NCBI RefSeq assembly: GCF_007829035.1
Contig: NZ_VIVQ01000001.1
Location: 1,736,001 to 1,800,000, forward strand
Length of the DNA stretch: 64,000 nt
Direction of reading: 5' to 3'
From: Rudaeicoccus suwonensis
GTDB taxonomy: Bacteria; Actinomycetota; Actinomycetes; Actinomycetales; Dermatophilaceae
Position 1 is the stretch's first letter. Every line of letters begins with the position of its first letter. The translations under genes were made by a program, and so were the position numbers. Of this stretch, positions 53,149 through 63,322 are shown piece after piece. The notes beneath the pieces were generated by a model. The model had not been told where the DNA came from, made no database searches, and worked only from the letters and a program-made list of their open reading frames with translations.

Positions 53149-53574
53149 TCAGGCTTCGTGCATGGTCACGTCGGTCGGCAGCAGCACCGTGCGACTGACG
53201 GTGCACAATCGCTCATGCGACTGGCGGATCGCGTCGGGCAGCACCTCACGCGCCCGGTCACCGTCGGCGCCGTCGGGGAAGCGCACCGTGAAGGTCACGT
53301 GGATCGGCCCCATGTGGTTGCCGTCGTCGTCACGCAGCTTGTCACCTTCGGCGACCACCTCGAAGCTCGTCGGTTCGCTGCGCCGGCCCGTGAGGATGTC
53401 GACGTCGATGGCCGAGCAGCCCGCAATGGCGGTCAGCAGGATTTCGACCGGGGTGAACTGCTCATCGCCGCCGCTGCCGAAGTCGAAGGTGCCACCGCGA
53501 GCGTTGGTGGCGCGGAACGTGCCCGAAGCCGTCCGAGTGAGGCTGACCGACCGATGCTGATCCTGAATCGTCAT
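53149..53574 (-). CDS. OsmC/Ohr family protein
   Basis: A 141-residue protein: FTPVEILLTAIAGCSAIDVDIL carries the first reactive Cys (CS), and LCTVSRTVL carries the second, giving the thiol pair of OsmC-family peroxiredoxin-like hydroperoxidases. It would detoxify organic hydroperoxides with a low-molecular thiol. ATG at 53574 matches family length; the ORF from 53838 lies across the opposite-strand phosphatase gene. Confidence 0.88.
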   Translation of the reverse strand: MTIQDQHRSVSLTRTASGTFRATNARGGTFDFGSGGDEQFTPVEILLTAIAGCSAIDVDILTGRRSEPTSFEVVAEGDKLRDDDGNHMGPIHVTFTVRFPDGADGDRAREVLPDAIRQSHERLCTVSRTVLLPTDVTMHEA

Positions 53575-53605
53575 ACAGGCCAGCCTGCCACTACCGTGAC
53601 AACTC

Positions 53606-54217
53606 GTGAGCGCGCACTCGGACCACAGCATCATCCTCATTCGGCACGGTGCGACCGAGTGGTCGCGTGACGGGCGGCATACCGGCACGACCGATCTGCC
53701 GCTGTTGCCCGACGGAGAAGCCGATGCCCGCAAACTGCGCGAGCAGGTCGCCGAGCTCGACGTCGTGGCGACGTTCTGCAGCCCGCTGCAGCGGGCGCGT
53801 CGCACTGCCGAACTTGCCGGCCTGACGGATGTGCGCATCGACTACGACCTGCGCGAGTGGGATTACGGCGGCTACGAAGGCATGTCGACGCCGCAGATCC
53901 GCGAAAAACTCGGCGACCCGAGCTGGGAGATCTTCGCTGACGGGGTCGTGCCCGGTGCCACTCCCGGGGAGACTGTCGAGGATGTCGCAGCCCGCGTCAG
54001 CCACGTGGTCCGCAAGGTCGTGCCGCTGATGGACCACGGCAACGTCGCTCTCGTGGCGCACGGCCACTCGCTGCGGATCTTCGCCGCGATCTTCCTGCGG
54101 CAGCCACCACGGATGGGCGCGCAGTTGATGCTCAATGCGGCGTCACTGTCCAAACTCGGGTTCTACCACGGCACACCATGCATCCAGGTGTGGAACGAGG
54201 GCGGCGACTTCGCCTGA
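53606..54217 (+). CDS. Histidine phosphatase family protein
   Basis: A 203-residue phosphoglycerate-mutase-like enzyme: LIRHGATEW (catalytic His), CSPLQRARRTAEL, LREWDYGGYEG and VALVAHGHSLR (second His). The family removes phosphate from small molecules such as sugar phosphates or cofactor intermediates. GTG start at 53606, divergent from the OsmC gene with a 31-base gap. Confidence 0.93.
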   Translation: MSAHSDHSIILIRHGATEWSRDGRHTGTTDLPLLPDGEADARKLREQVAELDVVATFCSPLQRARRTAELAGLTDVRIDYDLREWDYGGYEGMSTPQIREKLGDPSWEIFADGVVPGATPGETVEDVAARVSHVVRKVVPLMDHGNVALVAHGHSLRIFAAIFLRQPPRMGAQLMLNAASLSKLGFYHGTPCIQVWNEGGDFA

Positions 54218-54272
54218 CCCGGCCGCGCTCGGTGCTCCTCCGATCACTGTGGCTGCCGGCCGACCGTTGCGC

Positions 54273-55754
54273 TCAAGGCAGCGGCCAGGTGTGCACCGGC
54301 TCGTTGGAGTGCATGCCGTCGAGGTACCGCTGCAGCATGCCTGACAGGGCCGCCGCTCGATCCTTGCCCTGCTCCTCCAGCCCGTTCACGCAGGCGATCT
54401 GCCACGATGCGCCGTTGACGCCCGCACGGCAGCGGTCCTCGATGACGCCGAGGTAGCGATCGCGCACCGCGGTCGCGACGCCCCACTTGGCGAGACCCTC
54501 GTGCGCAAGCGGTAGCAGATGGCGCAGGACGAGTTCGTCGGCGGACACCTCGCCGAAGCCGGGCCAGTAGACGTGCGCGTCGATACCGCGACGAGCGCAC
54601 GAGGTGAAGTTGTCCTCGGCGGCGGAGAAGCTCATCCGGGTCCACACCGGCCGGTCGGAGTCGGCGAGTATCTTCACCACGCCGTAGTAGAAGGCGCTGT
54701 TGGCCATGCCGTCCAGGATCGTCGGACCGGCCGGCAGCACTCTGTTTTCGATCCGCAGGTGCGGTTTGCCGTCGACGATGTCGTAGATCGGCCGGTTCCA
54801 GCGGTAGACCGTGCCGTTGTGCAGGCGCAGTTCGGACAGCCGCGGCGCCTTCCCCGCCTCGAACAAGGCGACCGGGTCCTCGTCGCTGGTCTCGGGCAAC
54901 AGCGCCGGGAAGTAGCGCACGTTCTCTTCGAACAGGTCGAAGATCGAGGTGATCCAGCGCTCCCCGAACCACACGCGGGGACGCACCCCCTGAGCCTTCA
55001 ACTCCACCGAACGCGTGTCGGTGGCCTGCTCGAACAACGGGATGCGGCTCTCGTGCCACAACTGCTTGCCGAAGAAGTACGGCGAGTTCGCGCCGATCGC
55101 CAGCTGTATGCCGGAGATCGCCTGCGCGGCGTTCCAGTGGTCGGCGAACAGGTGAGGTTGCACCTGAAGGTGGAGCTGCACCGATGTGCACGCCGACTCC
55201 GGGGCGATCGAATCGGCATACATGGCAAGGCGTTCACCGGTGAGGCCCTCGATGTCGATGAACAGATCCTCGCCGCGCGCCGCGAAGATCGCCTCGTTGA
55301 GTGCGGCATACCGGGCATTGGCGCTCATCCACTGGGTCGTGAAGTGCTCCGGCATGATCGTGGGCAGGATCCCGATCATCGCGATCTGCGCATCTGCCTC
55401 GAGCGCCATCTTCTCGGCCCGGTTGAGGCTCGTCCGCAGGTCCGCCTCAAGTTCCAGGGCTGCATCCCCCGGCATCGGGCGCGGGCTGACATTGAGCTCG
55501 ATGTTGTACTGCCCGAGCTCGGTCTGGTAGTCCTCGTCCGCGATGCTGCGCAGCACCTCGGCGTTGTTCATCGTCGGTTGCATGTGGCTGTCGACGAGAT
55601 TCAACTCGATCTCCATGCCGGTCAGCTGGCGCTCGAACTCGAAGCTGTGGGTGGTGAGCATCCGCTCGAAGACGTCGAGGTCCTGCCGCACCTTTTCGCG
55701 GTAACGCTGTCGCTGCTCGCGCGTGTATGACGTGCTGGAAACGTCCTCGCCCAT
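54273..55754 (-). CDS. Glutamate-cysteine ligase family 2 (GCS2) protein
   Basis: A 493-residue protein. FERQLTGMEIELNLVD and QYNIELNVSPRP carry the Mg-ATP-binding Glu and Asn of the GCS2 family, followed by MGILPTI-like AMIGILPTIMPEHFT, a VQLHLQVQPHLFADHW stretch and AIGANSPYFFGKQLWHESRIPLFEQ. Actinomycetes usually make mycothiol, so the substrate may be another amino acid or cysteine derivative. ATG at 55754 has GAAAGG upstream; the frame open from 55835 lacks similarity. Confidence 0.88.
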   Translation of the reverse strand: MGEDVSSTSYTREQRQRYREKVRQDLDVFERMLTTHSFEFERQLTGMEIELNLVDSHMQPTMNNAEVLRSIADEDYQTELGQYNIELNVSPRPMPGDAALELEADLRTSLNRAEKMALEADAQIAMIGILPTIMPEHFTTQWMSANARYAALNEAIFAARGEDLFIDIEGLTGERLAMYADSIAPESACTSVQLHLQVQPHLFADHWNAAQAISGIQLAIGANSPYFFGKQLWHESRIPLFEQATDTRSVELKAQGVRPRVWFGERWITSIFDLFEENVRYFPALLPETSDEDPVALFEAGKAPRLSELRLHNGTVYRWNRPIYDIVDGKPHLRIENRVLPAGPTILDGMANSAFYYGVVKILADSDRPVWTRMSFSAAEDNFTSCARRGIDAHVYWPGFGEVSADELVLRHLLPLAHEGLAKWGVATAVRDRYLGVIEDRCRAGVNGASWQIACVNGLEEQGKDRAAALSGMLQRYLDGMHSNEPVHTWPLP

Positions 55755-55886
55755 GGCCAGCCTTTCGATCGGCACCCTGTGGGCGCAACGTTCGCACATT
55801 TGCCTGTCGCGTGTGAGAAATACCGCGTTTCGCACACGCCGGACCAGTTACCGGCCGCTGTCGGTGGCGGCATTTAGTGTCGCGGC

Positions 55887-57062
55887 ATGCGCTTGATCCA
55901 CACCTCCGACTGGCACCTGGGCCGTGGTTTCCACGGTGTCGGGTTGCTCGGTGCGCAGGCGCACTACCTCGATCACCTCGTCGACCTCGTGACCGCCGAA
56001 GGCGTCGACGCCGTGCTGGTGTCCGGCGACATCTATGACCGGGCCCTGCCGTCACCCGACGCGGTTGCGCTGCTGGACGACGCACTCGCCAGGCTGCTGT
56101 CGACGGGTGCGCAGGTGATCATGTCGAGTGGCAACCACGACTCCGCCATACGTCTCGGTTTCGGGTCGCGGGTCATGGAGCACGCGGGACTGCACATCCG
56201 CACCTCCGTCGACTCAATCGGCCGCCCGGTCGATCTGGGCGGTGCGGTGGTGTACCCCATCCCGTATCTCGAGCCGTCTGTCGCAGCGCCTGTGTTGGGC
56301 GCCGACGAGCGGACCCACGCCGGCGTGCTGCGAGCGGCAATGAGCCGGATCCGTGCAGACATGGCTTACCGGCAGGTGCCGTCGGTCGCGATGGCCCACT
56401 CGTTCGTGACCGGCGCGACCACCTCCGACTCCGAGCGCGACATCAGCGTCGGCGGGCTGGGCGCGGTGCCGCTCGATGTCTTCGCCGACGTGTCGTATGC
56501 CGCGCTCGGCCACCTGCACGGGCATCAGGCCCTTGCTGACGGGGTTCGGTATTCCGGCTCCCCCGTCGCCATGTCGTTCTCCGAGACCGACCACGTCAAG
56601 GGCAGCATCCTGGTCGACCTCGGCTCTGGGCAGCCGGGCTGCGAGTTGGTGCCGGCGCCGGTCGAGCGGCGCCTTGCCCGGCTGCGCGGGACGCTCCCCG
56701 AACTGCTGGCGGACCGTTCGCTCGACTGGGCGCAGGACGCCTGGTGTCAGGTGGCGCTGACCGACCAGGCGCGACCTCGCGGGGCGATGGCGCGGATTCG
56801 AGCGCGCTTTCCGCACACGGTGCAACTGGAGTTCGCGGCACCGGGCGGTGACCTGGCCAGGCGTTCATATGCCGCGCGGATCGCCGGTCGCACCGATGTC
56901 GACCTGTGCTGCGACTTCCTGCAGCACGTCCGCGGCGGGGTCGACACCACTCCCGGCGAGCGACAGGTTCTCAGCTCGGCCTTCGCCGCAGCGGCTGCCA
57001 ATCGCGCCGAGCACGAGGGCGAGGGCCAGGTGCGCGTTCGGCGAGAAACCGGCGCCGCATGA
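55887..57062 (+). CDS. sbcD: Exonuclease SbcCD subunit D
   Basis: A 391-residue calcineurin-like nuclease subunit: MRLIHTSDWHLGR (first Asp/His), SGDIYDRALPSPDAV, SGNHDSAIRLGF and ALGHLHGHQAL supply the Mn ligands, and DVSYAALGHLHGH with the C-terminal capping region matches SbcD. With SbcC it opens hairpins and processes double-strand ends in recombination and repair. Start ATG at 55887. Its stop overlaps the sbcC start by four bases. Confidence 0.96.
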   Translation: MRLIHTSDWHLGRGFHGVGLLGAQAHYLDHLVDLVTAEGVDAVLVSGDIYDRALPSPDAVALLDDALARLLSTGAQVIMSSGNHDSAIRLGFGSRVMEHAGLHIRTSVDSIGRPVDLGGAVVYPIPYLEPSVAAPVLGADERTHAGVLRAAMSRIRADMAYRQVPSVAMAHSFVTGATTSDSERDISVGGLGAVPLDVFADVSYAALGHLHGHQALADGVRYSGSPVAMSFSETDHVKGSILVDLGSGQPGCELVPAPVERRLARLRGTLPELLADRSLDWAQDAWCQVALTDQARPRGAMARIRARFPHTVQLEFAAPGGDLARRSYAARIAGRTDVDLCCDFLQHVRGGVDTTPGERQVLSSAFAAAAANRAEHEGEGQVRVRRETGAA

Positions 57063-60000
57063 AGCTGCATCGTCTTCGGATCACCGCGTTCGGCCCGTTC
57101 GCCGACACCCAGGAGCTACACCTGGACGACCTCAGCGCATGCGGGCTGCATCTGATTCACGGGCCGACCGGCTCGGGCAAGACCTCGATTCTGGATGCCC
57201 TGTGCTACGCGCTCTACGGCACCGTGCCGGGCGTGCGTGGCAATCGCTCCCTGGTCAGCGAACACGCGCCGGCCGGCACGCAACCCGAGGTGGAGGTCGA
57301 GTTCACCGTGGCCGGGCGACGGTTGCGCGTGCTGCGCACCCTCGACCACCAGGCGCCCAAGAAGCGTGGCACCGGCACCACGCCTCGTCGCGGACGGGTG
57401 CAGGTGGACGAGGCCGATGGTGACCGGTGGCGCACCATCGCCAGCCGGGCCGACGAGGCGGGGCAACTCATCGGTGACGCGCTCGGCATGGGGGCTGATC
57501 AGTTTCAGCAGGTCGTGCTCCTTCCGCAAGGCGAGTTCGCGGCCTTCCTGCGCGCCAAGCCAGACGAACGCGCCGCTGTGCTCGGGCAGTTGTTCGACAT
57601 CCAGCGGTTCCGTGACGTCGAGGCGTGGCTCAGCAGTCACCGACGCGAGTTGGCCACCCAGCTGACGGTGGCGGACTCCGCCATCGCCGCAGAGGTGGCT
57701 CGTGTCGGTGACGTTGTCGCCGAGCTCGAGCTGGTCCCCCCAGCGGATGTGACCATCACACCCGATGCCACCTGCCCGGTGACCGAACTACCCGCATCCA
57801 TCGCTGCCCTGCAAGCGCAGGTGTCCGACGCAGTGACCGCCGCGATGGCCGACAGCGATGCAGCCGACGGCATGCGTGCGACCGCGACCGCAGCGTTGCA
57901 GTCGGCTCAGACCGCCGTGCAGGCGCGGCTGGACGCGGCCGCTGCCGCCGCGGTGGTCGAGTCGTATGACGCTGCCCGTGACGCACACACTGCTGCTGTC
58001 CGGCGCGCCGACCGCGCCGAGATCGCCGCTCAGGTGATGACGCTGGTCACGGAGAACGAACGTCGCGAAGCCGATCTCGAGAGCGCCGCGACCGACCTGC
58101 GCGACGTGGCCGGCGAACTCGCCATCCATCTCGACACGGCCGCATCGGCACTGCTGGATGTCGACGATGCGACCTCGGAGGTGCTCGACACTTTGCAGGC
58201 TCGGTTGGGCATCGGCTCGGACGTCCTGGCGCAACTGACCGCGGCGCAGCCCCGGGTCGACCATGCCCGCGAACGTATGACGCAGACCGCCGCCGCTGTG
58301 CAGACCGCCAACGACAGCCACACCGCGCTCGTGGCGCGCCACGACGCAACAGCGTCTCAACGGCAGGAGGCGCAGGCCAAGCTCAATGACAGCGCTGCTG
58401 ATGCGGCCGATCTGGCCCCGGCGCAGCAGCTGCTACATCAGATCGAATCTTCAATCGCCACAGCACAACTCGTGATCGATGCATGTCGCGACACCGACGC
58501 GGCAAGCCGTGCGGAAGTTGCGGCGAAGCAGGACTTCCATGATTGCGAGCGGCTGGTGATCGATCTTCGCCGCCGGCGCCTGGCCGGGATCGCCGCCGAG
58601 CTGGCGGTAGATCTCGACGAAGGTTCGGCGTGCCCGGTGTGCGGTTCCGAGTCACACCCCGACCTCGCCCAGCCCGCCGACGGAGCCGTCACCAGCGAGC
58701 GTGTTGCCGACGCCGACGCAGCCGCGGCAGTGGCGCTCGGCCGTCTGCAGGACGCAGCCGAGATCCGCAGTGCCGCGAGTGCACGCCGTGATGCTTATCA
58801 AGAACGCCTGCGCCAGGAGTACGCCGAGCTGCTGGGCGCCTCACCCGAGCCCGACCCGGCGGTCACGACATCCGGTGCGCTGGGCGACATCACGGGCGAC
58901 CTCGCGACGCTCGATGCGACCAGCGACCTCGCAGATCAGCTGGAGATCCTGCGGACTCAGCGCGAGCGGTGCCAGGAGCGTGTGTCGACAGCGGCTCGCG
59001 CCGACCGCATCGCGCAGGCGAGCCGTCAAGCCGTGCAACAGGCGCAGGCTGAACTCCAGCAGATCGACGAGTTGCTGACGGCCGCGATGGTCAGGTTGAC
59101 CGCCGCACAGACAGAGGCCACCGCGGCTCGTGACGGGTTCGCGGCGGAAGCAGCCGCCGCGCAGTTGTTGGCCGAACGCCACGCCGCCGAGTGTTGCTGC
59201 AGGACCGCCGATCCCGGCTGCGACACGGAGCCGGTCGCGGCTTGCTCGGCGCAGCGCCACCATGAGCGGGCGATCGCGCTCCTGATGCAGCTGCGTCGGG
59301 CACTCGGGCATGAGGACACCGCGAAACGCGAACTTGCGGCCGCGTCGACGGCGACGGCCGCGGCACTGCGCGAGCACGACTTCGGGTCGGCTGGGGACGC
59401 GCGTGCCGCAGCACTCTCGCCGGCGCAGATCGCCGCGATCCGCGAAGACCTGACCAGACAGCAGCAGGCCTACGCCAAAGCGCAGGGGGTTCTCGAGCTC
59501 CCCGCTGTCCAAACGGCACTGGCCGAGCCGGAGCCGAATCTCATGGCGGCACGCCAGACGCTGGCTGACGCCGATCGTCAGGTCAGAACGGCTACGACGC
59601 ATCTGGCGGCCTGCCAGCGTGCTCTCGGTTTTCTGCAGCGCAGCCACTCGACGGTGACCGCTCTCGTCGACGAGTCTGCCCAATTGCGAAGCGAATTCGA
59701 CACTGTCGCCGCTGTCGCTGATGCCGTCAACGGCGGCGGAGACAATGTGATGCGGATGCGGCTGACGTCATACGTTCTCGCTGCGCGGTTGGAGACGGTG
59801 ACCGCGCTGGCCAACGAGCGACTGCAGGTGATGACCGAGGGGCGTTACCTGCTGCAGCACCATGACGGGCTCGCCGCGCACGGGGTCAAATCCGGTCTCG
59901 GCCTCCAGGTGATCGACAACTGGACCGGCACCACCCGCGGCACCGACACCCTCTCGGGCGGAGAGTGCTTCATCGCATCACTGTCGCTGGCCCTGGGGCT

Positions 60001-60262
60001 CGGCGACGCGGTGCTGGCCGAGTCCGGGGGCCGCCAGCTCGAGACGCTGCTCGTCGACGAGGGTTTCGGCTCGCTGGACGAGCAGACTCTCGAGCATGTG
60101 CTGGAGGTGCTCGACGAGCTTCGCTCCGGCGGACGCGCGGTGGGCGTGGTCAGTCACGTCACCGAGCTGCGCAACCGCATCCCGGCCCAGATCGAGGTGC
60201 GCAAGACCGACCGCGGCTCACAGATCCTGGTCCACGCGGCCACGTCCTCCCCCGCTGCCTGA
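57059..60262 (+). CDS. sbcC: Exonuclease SbcCD subunit C (ATPase)
   Basis: A 1067-residue SMC-like ATPase: N-terminal Walker A GPTGSGKTSILDALCY, then long coiled-coil arms rich in Ala and Glu, a CPVC zinc hook at about residues 525-528 (EGSACPVCGSESHP), and the C-terminal signature DTLSGGECFIASLSLALGLG with Walker B LETLLVDEGFGSLDEQTL. The hook dimerises two heads. ATG at 57059 (ATGA overlap with sbcD) makes a coupled operon; the upstream in-frame start at 56906 lies in sbcD. Confidence 0.96.
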   Translation: MKLHRLRITAFGPFADTQELHLDDLSACGLHLIHGPTGSGKTSILDALCYALYGTVPGVRGNRSLVSEHAPAGTQPEVEVEFTVAGRRLRVLRTLDHQAPKKRGTGTTPRRGRVQVDEADGDRWRTIASRADEAGQLIGDALGMGADQFQQVVLLPQGEFAAFLRAKPDERAAVLGQLFDIQRFRDVEAWLSSHRRELATQLTVADSAIAAEVARVGDVVAELELVPPADVTITPDATCPVTELPASIAALQAQVSDAVTAAMADSDAADGMRATATAALQSAQTAVQARLDAAAAAAVVESYDAARDAHTAAVRRADRAEIAAQVMTLVTENERREADLESAATDLRDVAGELAIHLDTAASALLDVDDATSEVLDTLQARLGIGSDVLAQLTAAQPRVDHARERMTQTAAAVQTANDSHTALVARHDATASQRQEAQAKLNDSAADAADLAPAQQLLHQIESSIATAQLVIDACRDTDAASRAEVAAKQDFHDCERLVIDLRRRRLAGIAAELAVDLDEGSACPVCGSESHPDLAQPADGAVTSERVADADAAAAVALGRLQDAAEIRSAASARRDAYQERLRQEYAELLGASPEPDPAVTTSGALGDITGDLATLDATSDLADQLEILRTQRERCQERVSTAARADRIAQASRQAVQQAQAELQQIDELLTAAMVRLTAAQTEATAARDGFAAEAAAAQLLAERHAAECCCRTADPGCDTEPVAACSAQRHHERAIALLMQLRRALGHEDTAKRELAAASTATAAALREHDFGSAGDARAAALSPAQIAAIREDLTRQQQAYAKAQGVLELPAVQTALAEPEPNLMAARQTLADADRQVRTATTHLAACQRALGFLQRSHSTVTALVDESAQLRSEFDTVAAVADAVNGGGDNVMRMRLTSYVLAARLETVTALANERLQVMTEGRYLLQHHDGLAAHGVKSGLGLQVIDNWTGTTRGTDTLSGGECFIASLSLALGLGDAVLAESGGRQLETLLVDEGFGSLDEQTLEHVLEVLDELRSGGRAVGVVSHVTELRNRIPAQIEVRKTDRGSQILVHAATSSPAA

Positions 60263-60286
60263 CGACCCTGTGCCAAGCTGACCGCC

Positions 60287-61507
60287 GTGGCCAGACGCAT
60301 CCGACAAGCCGACAAGCTCCAGCACGTTCGGTATGACGTGCGCGGTCCGATCCTGGTCGAGGCCGAACGCCTGGAGTCCGAGGGCCATCGCATCCTCAAG
60401 CTGAACATCGGCAATCCCGCGCCCTTCGGTTTCGAGGCCCCGCAGGCAATCCAGCAGGACATCGTCCATCACCTGTCGGAATCCCAGGGCTACAGCGATT
60501 CGCGTGGCATCTTCTCGGCCCGCACCGCCGTTGCGCACTACTACCAGAGCCGCGGCTTGCGGGATGTCGGCGTCGGCGACATCTTCATCGGCAACGGGGT
60601 CTCCGAGCTCATCTCGATGGTGCTGCAGGCCTTCGTCGACGACGGCAACGAGATCCTCGTGCCGGCGCCGGACTACCCGTTGTGGACAGGCGCCGTGAGC
60701 CTCGCCGGCGGCACCCCCGTGCACTACCGGTGCGAGGAAGCCAACGGCTGGAATCCCGACCTGGCCGACATCGAGGCCAAGATCACCCCCAACACGCATG
60801 CGCTGGTGCTGATCAACCCGAACAATCCGACTGGCGCGGTCTACAGCGAGGACATCGTCCGCGGTTTCGTCGACATCGCCCGACGGCACGACCTCGTCCT
60901 GATGAGCGACGAGATCTACGAGAAGATCCTGTTCGACGACGCCGTTCATCACCATGCCGCGACCTTCGCCGGCGACGACGTACTCTGCCTGACCTTCTCC
61001 GGACTGTCCAAGGCCTACCGCGTGTGCGGTTACCGCAGCGGCTGGCTGGCCATCACCGGCCCACGCCACCTGGCGACCGACTTCCTTGAGGGGCTGACCT
61101 TGCTGGCGAACATGCGGATGTGCGCGAATGTGCCGGCCCAGCATGCGATTCAGACGGCGCTGGGCGGCTACCAGTCGATCGAGGAGCTCATCGTTCCCGG
61201 CGGCCGGTTCTATGAACAGTCGATGACCGCGTGGCGGTTGCTCAACGAGATCCCCGGAGTGAGCTGTGTGCGCCCACAGGGCGCGTTGTACTGCTTCCCG
61301 CGACTGGACCCGCAGGTGTACCCGATCAAGGACGACCAGCAGTTCGTCATCGACCTGCTGCGCGCCGAGAAGATCCTGGTCACCCACGGCACCGGCTTCA
61401 ACTGGTTCGAGCCGGACCACTTCCGCCTGGTGACCCTGCCGGACGTCGGCACGCTCACCGAGGCGATCGGTCGAATCGGCAATTATCTGAGCACGATTCG
61501 CGCCTGA
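60287..61507 (+). CDS. AlaA-like aminotransferase (glutamate-pyruvate)
   Basis: A 406-residue fold-type I PLP enzyme. YDVRGPILVEAERLESEGH, LNIGNPAPFGFEAP and QGYSDSRGIFSARTA are signatures of AlaA/YfbQ alanine aminotransferases, NPNNPTGAVY binds PLP, and SGLSKAYRVCGYRSGW contains the Schiff-base Lys. It makes alanine from pyruvate and glutamate. GTG start at 60287, 24 bases after sbcC, perhaps cotranscribed. Confidence 0.9.
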   Translation: MARRIRQADKLQHVRYDVRGPILVEAERLESEGHRILKLNIGNPAPFGFEAPQAIQQDIVHHLSESQGYSDSRGIFSARTAVAHYYQSRGLRDVGVGDIFIGNGVSELISMVLQAFVDDGNEILVPAPDYPLWTGAVSLAGGTPVHYRCEEANGWNPDLADIEAKITPNTHALVLINPNNPTGAVYSEDIVRGFVDIARRHDLVLMSDEIYEKILFDDAVHHHAATFAGDDVLCLTFSGLSKAYRVCGYRSGWLAITGPRHLATDFLEGLTLLANMRMCANVPAQHAIQTALGGYQSIEELIVPGGRFYEQSMTAWRLLNEIPGVSCVRPQGALYCFPRLDPQVYPIKDDQQFVIDLLRAEKILVTHGTGFNWFEPDHFRLVTLPDVGTLTEAIGRIGNYLSTIRA

Positions 61508-61519
61508 CGGTCACCTGGT

Positions 61520-61543
61520 GCGGCACACGTGCCCGTGGGCCGC
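61520..61543. terminator. Hairpin between convergent aminotransferase and cysteine-desulfurase-like genes
   Basis: Ten-base arms (61520-61529 and 61534-61543, one mismatch) with a 4-nt loop sit in the gap between the two convergent genes. No T-run follows, but GC-rich hairpins of this form are usual in actinomycetes. Confidence 0.45.
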
Positions 61544-61557
61544 GAACCCTCTCGGAC

Positions 61558-62766
61558 TCAGATACACGCCGCGAGCGAGGCCAGCAGGCGATCGACATCC
61601 TCGATGCTGCTGTATGGCGCAAGCCCCACCCGCAGACCGCTGTCGACACCGAGGCGCCGCGCGGTCTCCAGCGCGTAGAACGTCCCGGCCGGCGCGCTGA
61701 TCCCGTCGGCGGCCAGTCCGTCGGCGACCTGCTCTGCCGGGATGCCGTCGAACGTCATGAACAACGTCGGCGTCCGGTGTGCCGCACGCGAGTGGACCGT
61801 GACCCCGGGCAATGCCGCCAGACCCGTCTCGACCCGCTCGCGCAGCGTCCGCTCATGCTCGCTCAGAGCGTGCAGTGACGTGTGCAACCGCGTCCGGCGG
61901 GTGCCCTCGCCCGGTGCGAGACCGGCGAGCACGTCGACCGCAGCCGTGACGCCGGCCAGTAACTCGTACGGCAGGGTGCCGAGTTCGAAACGTTCCGGCA
62001 TCGCGTCCGTCGACGGGCGCAGTTTGTCCGGAGCGAGGCTGTGCAAGAGATCGGCACGACCGGTCAGCACGCCGCAGTGCGGCCCGAGGAATTTGTACGG
62101 CGAGCAGACATACAGGTCCGCGCCCAGCGCAGGCACATCGACGAACTCGTGGGCCGTGTAGTGCACGCCGTCCACGAACAGCAGCGCCTTGGTCCGGTGG
62201 ACCGCGTCTGCGATCGCCGGTATGTCGGGCATCGTGCCGATCAGGTTGGATGCCGCGGTGACGGCGACGAGGCGGGTCCGGTCGTTGAGCGCATCGGTGA
62301 TCGTCGACAGGTCCAGCTCGCCGGTCACCGGGTCGAAGTCGGCCCACCGCACGGTCGCCCCGCAGCGCTGCGCCGCGAGCAGCCACGGCCCCACGTTCGC
62401 GTCGTGATCCAGTCTGCTCAGGATGATCTCGTCGCCCGCCTGCCACGTCTGCGCCAAGGTGCGGGACATCTCGAAGGTGAGCGCGGTCGAGCTGCGGCCG
62501 AAGGCAACGGTCGCACGGTCGACACCGAGCAGGTCGCCGATCGCCTCCCGCGCAGCGATCACGATGGCATCGGCATTGCGCTCGGCGGGGGTGCGGCTGC
62601 CACGGTTCGACAGCGGCGCGGTCAGCGCGCCATACACGGCCTTCGCCACCGGTTCAGGCGTCTGGGTGCCGCCGGGTGCGTCGAAGAACGCCTGCCCGCT
62701 GCGCAGCGACGGGATCAGGGCACGGACCGCCGCTACGTCATACAGCTCGGATGTGGCGTGCTCCAT
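61558..62766 (-). CDS. Cysteine desulfurase-like protein (class V aminotransferase)
   Basis: A 402-residue class V PLP enzyme of the desulfurase-like subgroup that lacks the usual Cys loop partner. QAFFDAPGGTQTP at the start, RLDHDANVGPWLL, VDGVHYTAHEFVDV, and the Lys of LYVCSPYKFLGPHCG are present. Its physiological substrate is unclear, since bona fide NifS/SufS genes are not next to it. A GGAGGAC ribosome-binding site is eight bases before ATG 62766, which decides the start over the open frame from 62817. Confidence 0.88.
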   Translation of the reverse strand: MEHATSELYDVAAVRALIPSLRSGQAFFDAPGGTQTPEPVAKAVYGALTAPLSNRGSRTPAERNADAIVIAAREAIGDLLGVDRATVAFGRSSTALTFEMSRTLAQTWQAGDEIILSRLDHDANVGPWLLAAQRCGATVRWADFDPVTGELDLSTITDALNDRTRLVAVTAASNLIGTMPDIPAIADAVHRTKALLFVDGVHYTAHEFVDVPALGADLYVCSPYKFLGPHCGVLTGRADLLHSLAPDKLRPSTDAMPERFELGTLPYELLAGVTAAVDVLAGLAPGEGTRRTRLHTSLHALSEHERTLRERVETGLAALPGVTVHSRAAHRTPTLFMTFDGIPAEQVADGLAADGISAPAGTFYALETARRLGVDSGLRVGLAPYSSIEDVDRLLASLAACI

Positions 62767-62914
62767 GGTGTGTCCTCCGATGTGCGCAGAAGTGAACGTG
62801 CTCAGCATGCCAACCACCGCAACGGCTCACACCACCGCCTGTTTCCGGCGGTGAGCTCTGGCCCGGCTCGCCGTCCAGCGCGTCGGTGTCGTAGCCCGCT
62901 GCCAGACTGCGTCC

Positions 62915-63313
62915 ATGACCATCGATCTCACCGCGCCCGGCACTGCCGTCGGCGTGCTCGCGTCCGTGTCGCTCGAGTGCGCCGACACCGTCGAACTCGC
63001 CGATTTCTACCGACGGCTGTTCGACGGGTCGGAGTTCTTCCGAGCACCGGACGGCTCGGTGATCTGCATCTCCACCGGCACCGTCTACCTGACCGCGATG
63101 CGGGTCGCGGGCTACGTCGCGCCGACCTGGCCGGCGCCCGGCGCCGGCGGCATCGTCCACCTCGACGTCGCGGTCGACGACCTGGCGCAGTCCGTCGAAC
63201 GCACGATCGCACTGGGTGCGACCGAAGCCGACCACCAGCCGCAGCCGGCGCTCTTCCGGGTGATGCTCGACCCGGCGGGTCACCCGTTCTGCCTCACCAC
63301 CGCGAGGCCTTGA
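62915..63313 (+). CDS. VOC/glyoxalase-like domain protein
   Basis: A 132-residue single vicinal-oxygen-chelate domain: VSLECADTVELADFYRRLFDG, GSVICISTGTVYLTAMRV, HLDVAVDDLAQSVERTIALGAT and LDPAGHPFCLTTA. Relatives are small-molecule lyases, dioxygenases or binding proteins. Metal ligands are not fully kept, so binding rather than catalysis is possible. ATG at 62915; the gene faces gcvP with a hairpin between. Confidence 0.88.
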   Translation: MTIDLTAPGTAVGVLASVSLECADTVELADFYRRLFDGSEFFRAPDGSVICISTGTVYLTAMRVAGYVAPTWPAPGAGGIVHLDVAVDDLAQSVERTIALGATEADHQPQPALFRVMLDPAGHPFCLTTARP

Positions 63314-63322
63314 GACCACGAA